Origin: Campylobacteraceae bacterium
GTDB taxonomy: Bacteria > Campylobacterota > Campylobacteria > Campylobacterales > Campylobacteraceae
Length of the DNA: 14,577 nucleotides
NCBI GenBank assembly: GCA_031290675.1
Contig: JAITNC010000227.1
Coordinates: 1 to 14,577 of the forward strand
Direction of reading: 5' to 3'
Of this stretch, positions 1 through 7,600 are shown in pieces; the first letter of the stretch is position 1; the number at the start of each line of letters is the position of its first letter. The translations under genes were made by a program, and so were the position numbers. The notes under the pieces were generated by a model. It was not told where the DNA came from and searched no databases. It saw only the letters and a program-made list of their open reading frames with translations.

Positions 1-16
1 GAGAATTGAGGTTGAA

Positions 17-44
17 GCCAGAGAGGCGACGACCTCATCTGGCT
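17..44 (+). promoter_or_regulatory. RNA hairpin in leader of small plus-strand ORF
   Basis: Bases 17-23 (AGCCAGA) pair perfectly with 38-44 (TCTGGCT). The stem continues inward as GAGG (24-27 region) with CCTC (33-36), leaving one bulged base and a short loop. The hairpin sits about 30 bases ahead of the short hydrophobic reading frame at 75-155. On the opposite strand the same bases would form the 3' hairpin of any antisense RNA started near position 95, although no convincing U-tract follows it there. The structure is read directly from the sequence; its function is inferred. Confidence 0.45.
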
Positions 45-52
45 AATTTAGA

Positions 53-70
53 ACCTCGAAAAGAGGTGAT
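53..70 (+). promoter_or_regulatory. Ribosome-binding site sequestered in a hairpin
   Basis: ACCTC at 53-57 is exactly complementary to GAGGT at 63-67, with loop GAAAA. GAGGT is the core of the Shine-Dalgarno sequence AGAGGTGAT (62-70) serving the small frame at 75-155. Folding would hide the ribosome-binding site. The upstream GACCTC (31-36) could compete for the same GAGGT, giving alternative folds. Occlusion of the ribosome-binding site by mRNA structure is common in type I toxin messages. Regulation here is inferred from base pairing only. Confidence 0.4.
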
Positions 71-74
71 TAAA

Positions 75-155
75 TTGGTTATGTTAAAACTCTTAATTGT
101 AATTATAGCACTAATTTCAATATTAGTAGCTTTATTGATTACAATAACTCATTAA
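75..155 (+). CDS. Small hydrophobic peptide, candidate type I toxin
   Basis: No known gene recognised. The frame TTG (75) - GTT - ATG (81) runs to TAA at 153-155. From TTG it encodes 26 residues, from ATG 24. The Shine-Dalgarno core GAGGT (63-67) lies 7 bases before TTG and 13 before ATG, so TTG is the better-placed start. Apart from one Lys near the N-terminus and a final His, the peptide is Leu/Ile/Val/Ala with a few Ser/Thr: one membrane-spanning helix. A folded leader, a strong hairpin after the stop and an antisense -10 inside the frame recall type I toxins, including AapA/IsoA of Helicobacter pylori, but I see no sequence match to AapA. The frame is also open upstream to the window edge, so it could be the C-terminal membrane anchor of a larger protein; the folded leader argues against that. 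Confidence 0.4.
   Translation: MVMLKLLIVIIALISILVALLITITH
102..110 (-). promoter_or_regulatory. Antisense extended -10 promoter inside the small ORF
   Basis: Read on the minus strand, the bases spell TGCTATAAT, a perfect extended -10 element (TG-N-TATAAT). No good -35 hexamer lies 16-18 bases upstream, which is usual for sigma-70 promoters of Campylobacterota. Transcription would start near position 95 and run toward 1. The RNA would cover the start codon, Shine-Dalgarno sequence and both leader hairpins of the plus-strand frame, which is the expected layout for an antitoxin RNA. In an AT-rich coding stretch a TATAAT can occur by chance. Confidence 0.3.
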
Positions 156-162
156 ATTTGAG

Positions 163-184
163 TTCCCTCTCTTCGGAGAGGGAA
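163..184 (+). terminator. Strong UUCG-loop hairpin, possible bidirectional terminator
   Basis: A perfect 9-bp stem (163-171 with 176-184) is closed by the very stable C(UUCG)G tetraloop. It lies 7 bases after the stop of the small plus-strand frame and about 105 bases beyond the end of nuoN on the minus strand. It could therefore end the small transcript, the nuo operon, or both. A classical U-tract is missing on both sides (GAGTTT follows on plus, CTCAAATTT on minus), so it may be an mRNA-stabilising structure instead. Confidence 0.45.
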
Positions 185-290
185 GAGTTTCACTCTCTGG
201 CAAATTATTATGTACGTGACGATGGCTTTGAGCATACCAAGTTTATGTTAGGAGATTTAAGGCTTTCGCCTGCCATAAAACCTCCGTAAT
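185..290. other. Intergenic segment after nuoN, no supported gene
   Basis: This stretch separates nuoN from the UUCG hairpin. It holds a minus-strand ATG at 276 behind a good Shine-Dalgarno GGAGG (spacing 4), giving a 22-residue frame (208-276) of unremarkable composition. On plus, a frame from TTG at 158 to TAA at 287 also stays open. Neither has supporting evidence beyond the open frame. A short hairpin AGGC-TTTC-GCCT lies at 260-271. Unidentified sequence; the whole 1-290 block may belong to one mobile or repeated unit. Confidence 0.3.
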
Positions 291-1748
291 TCACCCCAGA
301 TAATACTTCACTATTCCTATTATCGGTTCTACCAAAAATATAGCCGCTCCAGCCGTAATAGCCGCTATGCCGACCACGACCATAAGTGGTTTTGAGGTAT
401 TTTCCACGTATATCGTGCCGTCGTTGCTCAAAGGCTCTTGCAAAAACATATAGACGATGAGTTTCAGGTAGTAGTAGACCGCTATAGCGCTATTTAGAGC
501 CATGATGATGGCGAGATAGATAAAGCCGTTGTTTATCACGACGCTCATGATGTACATCTTGCCCCAAAATATAGAAAACGGCGGAATGCCCGCAAGCGAG
601 AGCATAAACAGAGCCATGATGATAGCGCCCATAGGGGCTACTTTTATCATACCGGAAAACTTTTTAAACGGGTGTTGGTAGCGTTCATCGTAGAGATTTT
701 CCTTATTTCTGGCTATCCAAAGCATCGTAAATGCCCCGAAATTTACAAACATAAATAGTATCCAATAGACAAATATAGCCTCATATGCGCCGCCTATCAA
801 CACAGCGCAAAGCACAAAACCCACGTGCGATATGGAGCTGAACGCCAACATTCGTTTGACATCGCTCTGCACAAGCGCCATAAGATTTGAGAGCGTCATC
901 GTTACAACGGCGAGTACGTAGAGCATATCTTCTACCCAGATGACCGTATGGAGCATGTATTCAAACATTCTTATAACGACTATAAAGCCCGCTATCTTCG
1001 GCACTATGGACATAAAACCAGCCAATGACGCACTGCTGCCCTCATACACATCGGGCGTCCACGTGTGAAAAGGAATGATGGAGAGTTTGAAAGCCAGCGA
1101 GGCGAACAAAAACGCTGATGCGCCCAAGATGGCCAACATCGGCTCAAAGCCTCTACCGCTCAACCGCTCAACTATCACAGTTATATCAACACTGCCGCTA
1201 AGAGCGTAAAATATCATCGCGCCAAATGCGAAAAGTCCGCTGGACAACGCACCCATCGTGAAGTACTTCAGAGCCGCTTCTATGGCGTTTTTTTTGCTTT
1301 GCATGGCAATCATCGCATACAACGACAAAGACGCCGTTTCAAGCCCTATAAAAATCAATATAAGATTTGTCGTGGACACCATAAATAAAAATCCCGCCGC
1401 CACAAACAAAATAAACGCAAAATACTCGGCGAACCTGTACTCGGCGAACTCTTTGCCGCTAAGAGCCAACGGCGCAAACAGCAGGCACGACGACAAGATG
1501 ATGAGCTGCGATATCTTCGCCAAGGCGTCTATCTTTATCATGCCGAAAAAACCGCTTGTGTTATTGTCAAGAACTACAACCGCCACTGTGCTGATAAGCA
1601 AAAAAACGATGCACAATATCGCATAAAAGCTTCGTGAACGCTCACGTTTGAGCATATCAATGCAGATGATGCTAAGCGCACCCACGCACAAAATAATCAT
1701 AGGAGCGAGTACGCATATGTTTAAGTTGTCTAATATCGGATTTTCCAT
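291..1748 (-). CDS. nuoN: NADH-quinone oxidoreductase subunit N
   Basis: Complex I membrane-arm subunit (ND2 homologue), one of three antiporter-like proton channels, located in the inner membrane. The 485-residue protein is hydrophobic throughout with about 14 predicted helices, the usual length for bacterial NuoN. Key proton-path residues are visible: Glu137 in GLETASLSLY and Lys221 in FKLSIIPFHTW, matching the conserved Glu and Lys of the Mrp-type family. ATG at 1748 overlaps the nuoM stop by one base (TAATG), and AGGAG lies 7 bases upstream. It is the last gene of the operon. The reading frame contains an A8 run (1288-1295) in an ordinary Lys-Lys-Asn context. No sign of damage. Confidence 0.96.
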   Translation of the reverse strand: MENPILDNLNICVLAPMIILCVGALSIICIDMLKRERSRSFYAILCIVFLLISTVAVVVLDNNTSGFFGMIKIDALAKISQLIILSSCLLFAPLALSGKEFAEYRFAEYFAFILFVAAGFLFMVSTTNLILIFIGLETASLSLYAMIAMQSKKNAIEAALKYFTMGALSSGLFAFGAMIFYALSGSVDITVIVERLSGRGFEPMLAILGASAFLFASLAFKLSIIPFHTWTPDVYEGSSASLAGFMSIVPKIAGFIVVIRMFEYMLHTVIWVEDMLYVLAVVTMTLSNLMALVQSDVKRMLAFSSISHVGFVLCAVLIGGAYEAIFVYWILFMFVNFGAFTMLWIARNKENLYDERYQHPFKKFSGMIKVAPMGAIIMALFMLSLAGIPPFSIFWGKMYIMSVVINNGFIYLAIIMALNSAIAVYYYLKLIVYMFLQEPLSNDGTIYVENTSKPLMVVVGIAAITAGAAIFLVEPIIGIVKYYLG

Positions 1749-3271
1749 TATCGCTCTCCTTTGCCGCTGACTTTTTCAAGATATATCTTCGTGTCGCTGT
1801 TTTGAGCGTTTTCGTACATAATAGCCAACACACTTTGGACGCTTTTTTCTATTGGGCTCAATACCGGTTTGGGGTAGACTCCGAGTATAATCACCAAAGC
1901 CGTCAAAGGCACGAGCGCGCAAATCTCTCTCGTGCTCAAATCCGCAAGAGCTTCGTTCGCTTTGTGCGTGAGTTTCCCAAAAAATGATTTTCTATAAAGC
2001 CGCAACATATAAACCGCCCCGAGTATGATGCCAAGTCCTCCAAAAGCGGTCAATATCCAGCTCGCCTTGAAAAATCCCACGAGCGATAAAAACTCGCCGA
2101 CAAAGCCTATCGTGAGAGGAAGTCCCACGCTGCCCATCAAAACAAACGCAAATATCGTAGCATAAAGCGGCATCACGGAGGCGAGCCCGCCAAATTCGCT
2201 CATAAGCTTTGTATGACGCCTATCATATATAACGCCGACTAGCATAAACAACGCACCGCTGACGATACCGTGGCTTATCATAAAAAAGACCGAGCCGCTG
2301 ACACCCTCAACATTTAGCGCGAATGCTCCCAAGATGATGATACCCATGTGAGATATGGAGCTGTACGCCACGACCTGCTTCATGTCGTCCTGTGCGAAGG
2401 CTATAAGTGCGGCGTAAATGACCATGATGACCGAAAGTATCGCTACGGGCGTTATAAAATACACAACAGCGTCAGGGAAAAGCGGGAATAAAAACCTCAC
2501 AAATCCGTAAGTTCCCATCTTCAAGAGTACCGCCGCCAATATCACAGAGCCTACTGTCGGGGCTTGTCCGTGAGCGTATGGAAGCCACGTGTGGAACGGA
2601 AACATCGGCACTTTGATGGCGAACCCTAAGAAAAATGCGCCGAACAGCCAGAGTTGAACGCCAAAAGGCACATCTAACGTCTGCCAATCCAAAAATGAGA
2701 AGCTCCAAACGCCGCTTGTTTTGTGGTACAAAAAGGCGAAATACAAAATGCCCACGAGCATCAGCACAGAGCCGGCAAATGTATACAAAAAGAATTTCAC
2801 GGCGGCGTATATGCGTTTGTCTGCGCCCCACGCACCGATGATATAGAGCATAGGAACAAGAGAAAGTTCCCAAAAAAGGTAAAATATAATCATATCAAGG
2901 CTCAAAAACACGCCGACCATAGTCATCTCTAAAAAGAGTATTGATATGACAAGGTTTTTGATACTTTTCATCTCGCCAAGCCCGATGAGAGCGATAAGCG
3001 TGATAAAGGTGCTGAGAATCACCAAAAAGAGCGATATGCCGTCCACTCCCAACGTATAATGTATGCCGAGAGTCGGTATCACGGGAAATGAGCTTATCAT
3101 CTGAAATGTGCTTGCGTCGGCGTCAAAAAAGAACCATATGGCGAGCGACAAAAGAAGCTCAAAAAAAGCCGACATGATGCCGTAAATTTTTATATTTTCT
3201 TTTTGGACTAAAAATCCCAAACAACCCGCTAGAGCTGGAAAAATAACAGTAAAAATCAATAAATATCCCAC
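1748..3271 (-). CDS. nuoM: NADH-quinone oxidoreductase subunit M
   Basis: Antiporter-like proton-channel subunit of complex I (ND4 homologue), inner membrane. It has 507 residues and is all-helical hydrophobic. The channel residues are present: Glu135 in FWELSLVPM, Lys220 in AIKVPMFPFHTW and Lys251 in LLKMGTYGF. The start is GTG at 3271: the Shine-Dalgarno AAGGAG overlaps the nuoL stop codon and is spaced 5 bases from GTG, and no in-frame ATG fits better. The C-terminal tail after the last helix is about 20 residues, polar and basic. It lies 9 bases after nuoL and overlaps nuoN by one base, implying coupled translation. Confidence 0.96.
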   Translation of the reverse strand: MGYLLIFTVIFPALAGCLGFLVQKENIKIYGIMSAFFELLLSLAIWFFFDADASTFQMISSFPVIPTLGIHYTLGVDGISLFLVILSTFITLIALIGLGEMKSIKNLVISILFLEMTMVGVFLSLDMIIFYLFWELSLVPMLYIIGAWGADKRIYAAVKFFLYTFAGSVLMLVGILYFAFLYHKTSGVWSFSFLDWQTLDVPFGVQLWLFGAFFLGFAIKVPMFPFHTWLPYAHGQAPTVGSVILAAVLLKMGTYGFVRFLFPLFPDAVVYFITPVAILSVIMVIYAALIAFAQDDMKQVVAYSSISHMGIIILGAFALNVEGVSGSVFFMISHGIVSGALFMLVGVIYDRRHTKLMSEFGGLASVMPLYATIFAFVLMGSVGLPLTIGFVGEFLSLVGFFKASWILTAFGGLGIILGAVYMLRLYRKSFFGKLTHKANEALADLSTREICALVPLTALVIILGVYPKPVLSPIEKSVQSVLAIMYENAQNSDTKIYLEKVSGKGER

Positions 3272-3280
3272 AAATACTCC

Positions 3281-5137
3281 TTAAGCGCTGTAAAAAACGG
3301 CTGTTATCAACAGTGCGATAACACCAAAAACTATCCACCTCAACATCGTTGAGAGGTTGCCGCTCTGCATTTTTCTCGTCTTCTCGCCAAAATACTTCAA
3401 TGCTTTCGCTACCATATCTACAGAGGTGTCTATGACCCTCTCGTCTACTTTTTTCCACGAAAAATCAGCGAGCGCACTAAACGGCCGCACGATATACTCT
3501 TGATAAATCTTTGGTATGTAGTACTGATTTGACAAGAGCTTATATATCGCCCATTTTTCTATAGTTTTCGAAAAACCGCCTCGCCACAGATACACATAAA
3601 GCGCAAAAGCTATGCCAAAAATAGCCACTGCCGAAGTTGCGGCTATCATGATAGAAACGCTCGTGTGTCCCAAGCCAAACTCGTAAGAGGGCAAAAACTT
3701 AGTCGTAAACTCTTCAAAAATATGCTCAAATTTGCCCGCTATGATAGCCAAAACGCCAAGCGGTATCATCGCCAAAATCGCTAAAAGTGAAGCTTCGTGC
3801 GGGTGGATTTTGAGTTTTTCGTGCTCTTTTTTGCCAAAAAACACAAGGCAGATGAGCCTGAAACTGTAAAACGCCGTCAAGCCCGCACCTACCCAAAGTG
3901 CGGCGAAAAGCACAAAAGCGTGCTCATTTAGCGCCACTTCCAAAATCTTGTCTTTTGAGAAAAATCCCGCAAACGGGTAGATACCCGCAAGCGCTACGGA
4001 GGCTATGCTCATCAAGATAGCCGTGTATTTCATAGCCCTGAACATACCGCCCATTTTTTTGATATTTAGCTCATCGTGCATCGCATGCATAACATTTCCC
4101 GCTCCCAAAAACAGAAGCGATTTGAAAAAAGCGTGCGTCATAAGGTGAAACAACGCTATCCAATAAGCCCCAAGCCCCGCCGCTACGAACATATATCCAA
4201 GTTGTGAGAGCGTAGAGTAGGCTATGATGCGCTTGAGGTCGTTGTTTACAAGAGCCATAAGTGCGGCGAAAATAGCCACGAAAGCCCCAAGACACGCTAT
4301 AAAAAATCCGACATCAGGTATGAGAGCAAACAGAGGATTTGCACGTATGACGAGGTATACGCCTGCCGTTACCATCGTAGCGGCGTGGATAAGAGCCGAA
4401 ACGGGCGTAGGTCCTTCCATAGCGTCCGCAAGCCACGTATGCAGAGGAAATTGCGCCGATTTGCCCATAGCTCCTATAAAAAGCAGTATGCCGATGAGCG
4501 TCAAGGTTGAGGGCTCAAGCGAAGGAGCGATAGCAAAAACACTCTCGTACTCCAAACTTCCCGTTTGCCAATAGATAACAAAAAGCCCCAAAAGCATACC
4601 AAGGTCGGCTATACGGTTCATGATAAAAGCTTCATTTGCCGCCCATGACGCACTGTCTTTGTGATACCAAAAGCCTATCAACATCCAAGAGCAGAGTCCT
4701 ACGCCTTCCCAGCCTATAAAAAGTCCCAAAAAGTTGTCGCTCATCACAAGCACGAGCATAGAGAAAACGAACGCCGAAAGGTATGAAAAGTATCGGTTGA
4801 AGCCTTTATCGTGCCCCATATAATATATGGAGTAGACGTGTACAAGCGTTGAAACTACGCCGACAGTCGTCATCATGATGACAGAAACTCTATCTACCAC
4901 AAAGCCAAAAGGTATGTTTATGCCCCCCACGCTTATCCAGCTCATAAGGTTCGCTTTTACGCTCTCATCAGCCTCAAGATAGCACAAAAGCTTCAAAGAC
5001 GCCGCTGTTGAGAGAGCGATAAGGAGTGAATTTACAACTCCCGTGATGAGGTTTTTTTTGCTCATTCCAAAAAAGGCGGCGAAAAGCGCGCCTGCCAAAG
5101 GCGAGAAAAGGGCTATATAAAGGTATATTTCCATCAT
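3281..5137 (-). CDS. nuoL: NADH-quinone oxidoreductase subunit L
   Basis: Distal antiporter-like subunit of complex I (ND5 homologue), carrying the long lateral helix along the membrane arm. It has 618 residues, typical for NuoL. The proton-path residues are visible: Glu144 in GWEGVGLCS and Lys226 in GKSAQFPLHTW. MEGPTPVSALIHAATM follows (residues 240-255), a hallmark of the family. The start is ATG at 5137 directly after the nuoK TAA; a second ATG at 5134 is better spaced (6 bases) from AAAGGG, so the true protein may lack the first Met. It abuts nuoK and precedes nuoM by 9 bases. Confidence 0.96.
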   Translation of the reverse strand: MMEIYLYIALFSPLAGALFAAFFGMSKKNLITGVVNSLLIALSTAASLKLLCYLEADESVKANLMSWISVGGINIPFGFVVDRVSVIMMTTVGVVSTLVHVYSIYYMGHDKGFNRYFSYLSAFVFSMLVLVMSDNFLGLFIGWEGVGLCSWMLIGFWYHKDSASWAANEAFIMNRIADLGMLLGLFVIYWQTGSLEYESVFAIAPSLEPSTLTLIGILLFIGAMGKSAQFPLHTWLADAMEGPTPVSALIHAATMVTAGVYLVIRANPLFALIPDVGFFIACLGAFVAIFAALMALVNNDLKRIIAYSTLSQLGYMFVAAGLGAYWIALFHLMTHAFFKSLLFLGAGNVMHAMHDELNIKKMGGMFRAMKYTAILMSIASVALAGIYPFAGFFSKDKILEVALNEHAFVLFAALWVGAGLTAFYSFRLICLVFFGKKEHEKLKIHPHEASLLAILAMIPLGVLAIIAGKFEHIFEEFTTKFLPSYEFGLGHTSVSIMIAATSAVAIFGIAFALYVYLWRGGFSKTIEKWAIYKLLSNQYYIPKIYQEYIVRPFSALADFSWKKVDERVIDTSVDMVAKALKYFGEKTRKMQSGNLSTMLRWIVFGVIALLITAVFYSA

Positions 5138-5440
5138 TTACCCTTTCATGATATTTAAACTGTCTAAGTCTATCGTGCCGACTCGTTTGTACCAAAGCAC
5201 CAAAAGACCCAACCCAACAGCTACTTCGCTTGCGGCGATGGCTATGATAAACAGAGCAAACATCTGCCCGCTCAAATCCATATAATATTTTGATATAGCG
5301 ACAAAACCGACATTTGCGGCGTTTAGCAAAATCTCCGTAGCAAAAAACAGCATCAACAAACTCTTGCGTCTCAAAACGCCGAGCAGACCTACAGCAAACA
5401 GCAGTCCGCTGAGCACGAGATAGTGTGTCAAGCCTATCAT
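5138..5440 (-). CDS. nuoK: NADH-quinone oxidoreductase subunit K
   Basis: Small complex I membrane subunit (ND4L homologue) with three transmembrane helices that link the quinone site to the antiporter subunits. It has 100 residues, the standard length. The two membrane-buried glutamates of the proton relay are present, Glu36 (FFATEILLN) and Glu72 (IAASEVAVGLGL). The start ATG overlaps the nuoJ stop in an ATGA arrangement and has a near-perfect AAAGGAGG Shine-Dalgarno 4 bases upstream, the strongest in the operon. Confidence 0.96.
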   Translation of the reverse strand: MIGLTHYLVLSGLLFAVGLLGVLRRKSLLMLFFATEILLNAANVGFVAISKYYMDLSGQMFALFIIAIAASEVAVGLGLLVLWYKRVGTIDLDSLNIMKG

Positions 5441-5970
5441 TTTGCCTCCTTTACAATCTCTTTGACTTCGTCCATTCGTTTACTTACCAAGATGATACCG
5501 GCTATCATAGCGACGAGCAGCATCAAAGCCGTCAGCTCAAACACCGCTAGATACTCCGTAAAAAGCACTTGCCCTATCATATGCGTATTGCTCATGTCCT
5601 CATTTACAGGGCTTGTCGGCGTGATATGCTCACTTGCGAGAGGTGCGCTCAAGATGGCGGTTATCAAAACGGCTGAGAGTATGCTCATAGTGTAGATAAT
5701 CCTCTTACTGGCGGTATTTTCCCTGACATCTCTTGTGGTATCAAAAAACATCATACCAAAGGCGTATAGAGCCATGATAGAGCCCGTATAGACGATAATC
5801 TGCACAACTCCGATAAATTCAGCGTCCAGCAAAAAGAAAAACCCGCCGATAAAAACCATACCGCCGGCGAGCGAACTCATAGCGTAAAGAGCGTTTTTGC
5901 TAAGCACGGTTATGAGGAAAAACCCTATAACAAGCGCAGATAAAAGATAAAAAGCGATAGCTTCGTACAT
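5437..5970 (-). CDS. nuoJ: NADH-quinone oxidoreductase subunit J
   Basis: Complex I membrane subunit (ND6 homologue), five predicted helices, located between NuoH and NuoK. It has 177 residues. The conserved helix-3 segment VVQIIVYTGSIMALYAFG carries Tyr61 and the glycine associated with the pi-bulge that moves during turnover. The start is ATG at 5970; AGGAG overlaps the nuoI stop TAG and sits 8 bases upstream. It is 10 bases after nuoI and overlaps nuoK by 4 bases. The soluble loop after helix 3 is rich in Asp, Arg and Thr. No irregularity seen. Confidence 0.95.
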   Translation of the reverse strand: MYEAIAFYLLSALVIGFFLITVLSKNALYAMSSLAGGMVFIGGFFFLLDAEFIGVVQIIVYTGSIMALYAFGMMFFDTTRDVRENTASKRIIYTMSILSAVLITAILSAPLASEHITPTSPVNEDMSNTHMIGQVLFTEYLAVFELTALMLLVAMIAGIILVSKRMDEVKEIVKEAK

Positions 5971-5980
5971 CGTGTTTCTC

Positions 5981-6595
5981 CTAATAAGTAAGGGGCGTTT
6001 TTTTGACAGACTTGTCTGCCTCAGGGCTCAAAGAGCCGTATCCTTCAAACTCCGCCTGTGCACCTTTTCTAAACTCGTCTATCGGCGTGAGCATATCCTC
6101 TTTTAGCGCATAAAGTGAGCGCTGCTCGCTTGCGTACTCGTACTCGCCGCCGTGAACTATCGCAAGCTCGGGGCAAACCTCAGCGCAAAGTCCGCAATAT
6201 ATACATCGTCCGAAATTTATACTGTATTCGCTGACAAATTTGCGTCCGTTTTTGTCCACGCTCGTGTCCATTCGTATGCAGTTGGAAACGCATATCTTTT
6301 CGCAAAGACCACAACCTATACATCGCTCATTGCCGCTCTCAAGCAGGCGCATAAGTCTGTGGATAGCTCTGTATCGCTGATTGAAGGGCATTTTCTCCAA
6401 AGGATACTGCGTTGTGTGGCAGTTTTTTTTGATTTTGACCATCTCCCTGAAGACTATCCAAAGTCCCACAAAAAGCTCCGGTTTCACGCTTCTTTTGCAA
6501 ACTCTGAGGAACTTCTCCCAACCGTTTTTTGGGCTCTTTTCAAAGTTGTAAAATATATATCCGTTTGTGTTTCTGTTTTTAAACTGCTCTAACAT
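5981..6595 (-). CDS. nuoI: NADH-quinone oxidoreductase subunit I, two 4Fe-4S clusters
   Basis: Ferredoxin-like subunit that carries clusters N6a and N6b and passes electrons from NuoG toward NuoB. Two CxxCxxCxxxC motifs are visible about 40 residues apart: [12 protein letters not shown], then [13 protein letters not shown]. The first lacks the usual Pro after its last Cys (CV). The frame also has an ATG at 6601, but AGGAG at 6602-6606 directly abuts that codon; the second ATG (6595) is spaced 6 bases from it and is chosen here, giving 204 residues. The N-terminal 60 residues include an amphipathic segment that should lie on the membrane. It starts 9 bases after nuoH. Confidence 0.94.
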   Translation of the reverse strand: MLEQFKNRNTNGYIFYNFEKSPKNGWEKFLRVCKRSVKPELFVGLWIVFREMVKIKKNCHTTQYPLEKMPFNQRYRAIHRLMRLLESGNERCIGCGLCEKICVSNCIRMDTSVDKNGRKFVSEYSINFGRCIYCGLCAEVCPELAIVHGGEYEYASEQRSLYALKEDMLTPIDEFRKGAQAEFEGYGSLSPEADKSVKKTPLTY

Positions 6596-6604
6596 TTTCA
6601 TCTC

Positions 6605-7600
6605 CTATATCATCAGCACTAAGCCCGTAACAAGCACGTTGAGAAGGGCTATCGGCATGAGTACTTTCCAGCACAGCCACATAAGTTGGTCGGGTCGCAC
6701 GTGAGGCCACGCCCCCCTCGCCCACATAAAGCAAAACATAAAGCCCAAGACTTTGAGCAGCATCATAACGCCGCCCGGTATCACCCACAAAGAGTTGAAA
6801 CCGCCCAAAAATATCACACTTACTAAAAACGATATGAGTATCATATTTGCGTATTCGCCGAGGAAAAACAGCGCCCAGCGCATACCCGAATACTCCGTGA
6901 TATATCCGCTCACTATCTCCGCCTCTTGCTCCAACAAGTCAAACGGCGTTCTGTTCGTTTCCGCAAAGCCGGCTATGATGAAAAGCACGAACGCTACGGG
7001 TTGTTTCCACATCAGCCAGTCAAAAATGCCGCCCTCTTGAAAGTTGTTGATATTTATGAGCGACAACGACCCGATAATCATCACAGGTGCGAGAATAGAA
7101 AGTGCCGTGATGACCTCAAACGAGAGCAGCTGCACTACAACGCGCGCCGCGCCCAAAAGCGACCATTTGTTTGAACTGCTAAGTCCCGCCAAAAGCGGCG
7201 AGTACATACCCGCAGACGATACTCCCAAAACAAATAAAATACCTACATTTATATCGGAAATGATTGGCGAGATGGTGTATCCGCCTATCGTGAACTCCGG
7301 ACAAATAGGAACTGCCGCAAATGCCGTGAAAACGGCTGTTACTATCACGAGCGGTGCGGCTAAAAATATGATTTTGACTGAATTTTGCGGTACCATATCT
7401 TCTTTCATAAAGAGCTTTACAGCGTCCGCTAAGGATTGCAAAAGTCCAAAAGGCCCCACATACATAGGCCCCAAACGACGATGCATAAAGCCCAAAACTT
7501 TACGCTCAACATAAGTGGCAAACCCAGCCAAAGAGGCTACGATAGCCAAAACAAGTATGATTTTGATGATAGTTTCTATGATAACGTGAACATCACTCAT
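6605..7600 (-). CDS. nuoH: NADH-quinone oxidoreductase subunit H
   Basis: Complex I membrane subunit (ND1 homologue) that forms the heel of the enzyme and, with NuoB and NuoD, the quinone chamber. It has 331 residues and about eight to nine helices. The signatures ERKVLGFMHRRLGP (residues 32-45) and GLLQSLADAVKLFMKED (52-68), and the acidic loop around EYSGMRWALFFLGEYANM, are all present. His40 stands where many homologues have Gln. ATG at 7600 overlaps the end of nuoG by 8 bases, with GGAG 7 bases upstream. Confidence 0.96.
   Translation of the reverse strand: MSDVHVIIETIIKIILVLAIVASLAGFATYVERKVLGFMHRRLGPMYVGPFGLLQSLADAVKLFMKEDMVPQNSVKIIFLAAPLVIVTAVFTAFAAVPICPEFTIGGYTISPIISDINVGILFVLGVSSAGMYSPLLAGLSSSNKWSLLGAARVVVQLLSFEVITALSILAPVMIIGSLSLININNFQEGGIFDWLMWKQPVAFVLFIIAGFAETNRTPFDLLEQEAEIVSGYITEYSGMRWALFFLGEYANMILISFLVSVIFLGGFNSLWVIPGGVMMLLKVLGFMFCFMWARGAWPHVRPDQLMWLCWKVLMPIALLNVLVTGLVLMI

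Noticed and set aside
1..74. Upstream extension of the small hydrophobic frame to the window edge
   Set aside because: The frame is open back to position 3, but this part is codon-atypical (clustered AGG, CGA) and is better explained by paired RNA stems. It cannot be excluded without the sequence to the left.
1288..1295. A8 runs read as AAA AAA AAC in nuoN, also in nuoL (about 5050) and nuoI (about 6425), considered as programmed frameshift or phase-variation sites
   Set aside because: All encode plain Lys-Lys-Asn inside intact conserved frames, with no alternative-frame extension or downstream structure noticed. Runs of eight A are expected by chance in this composition.
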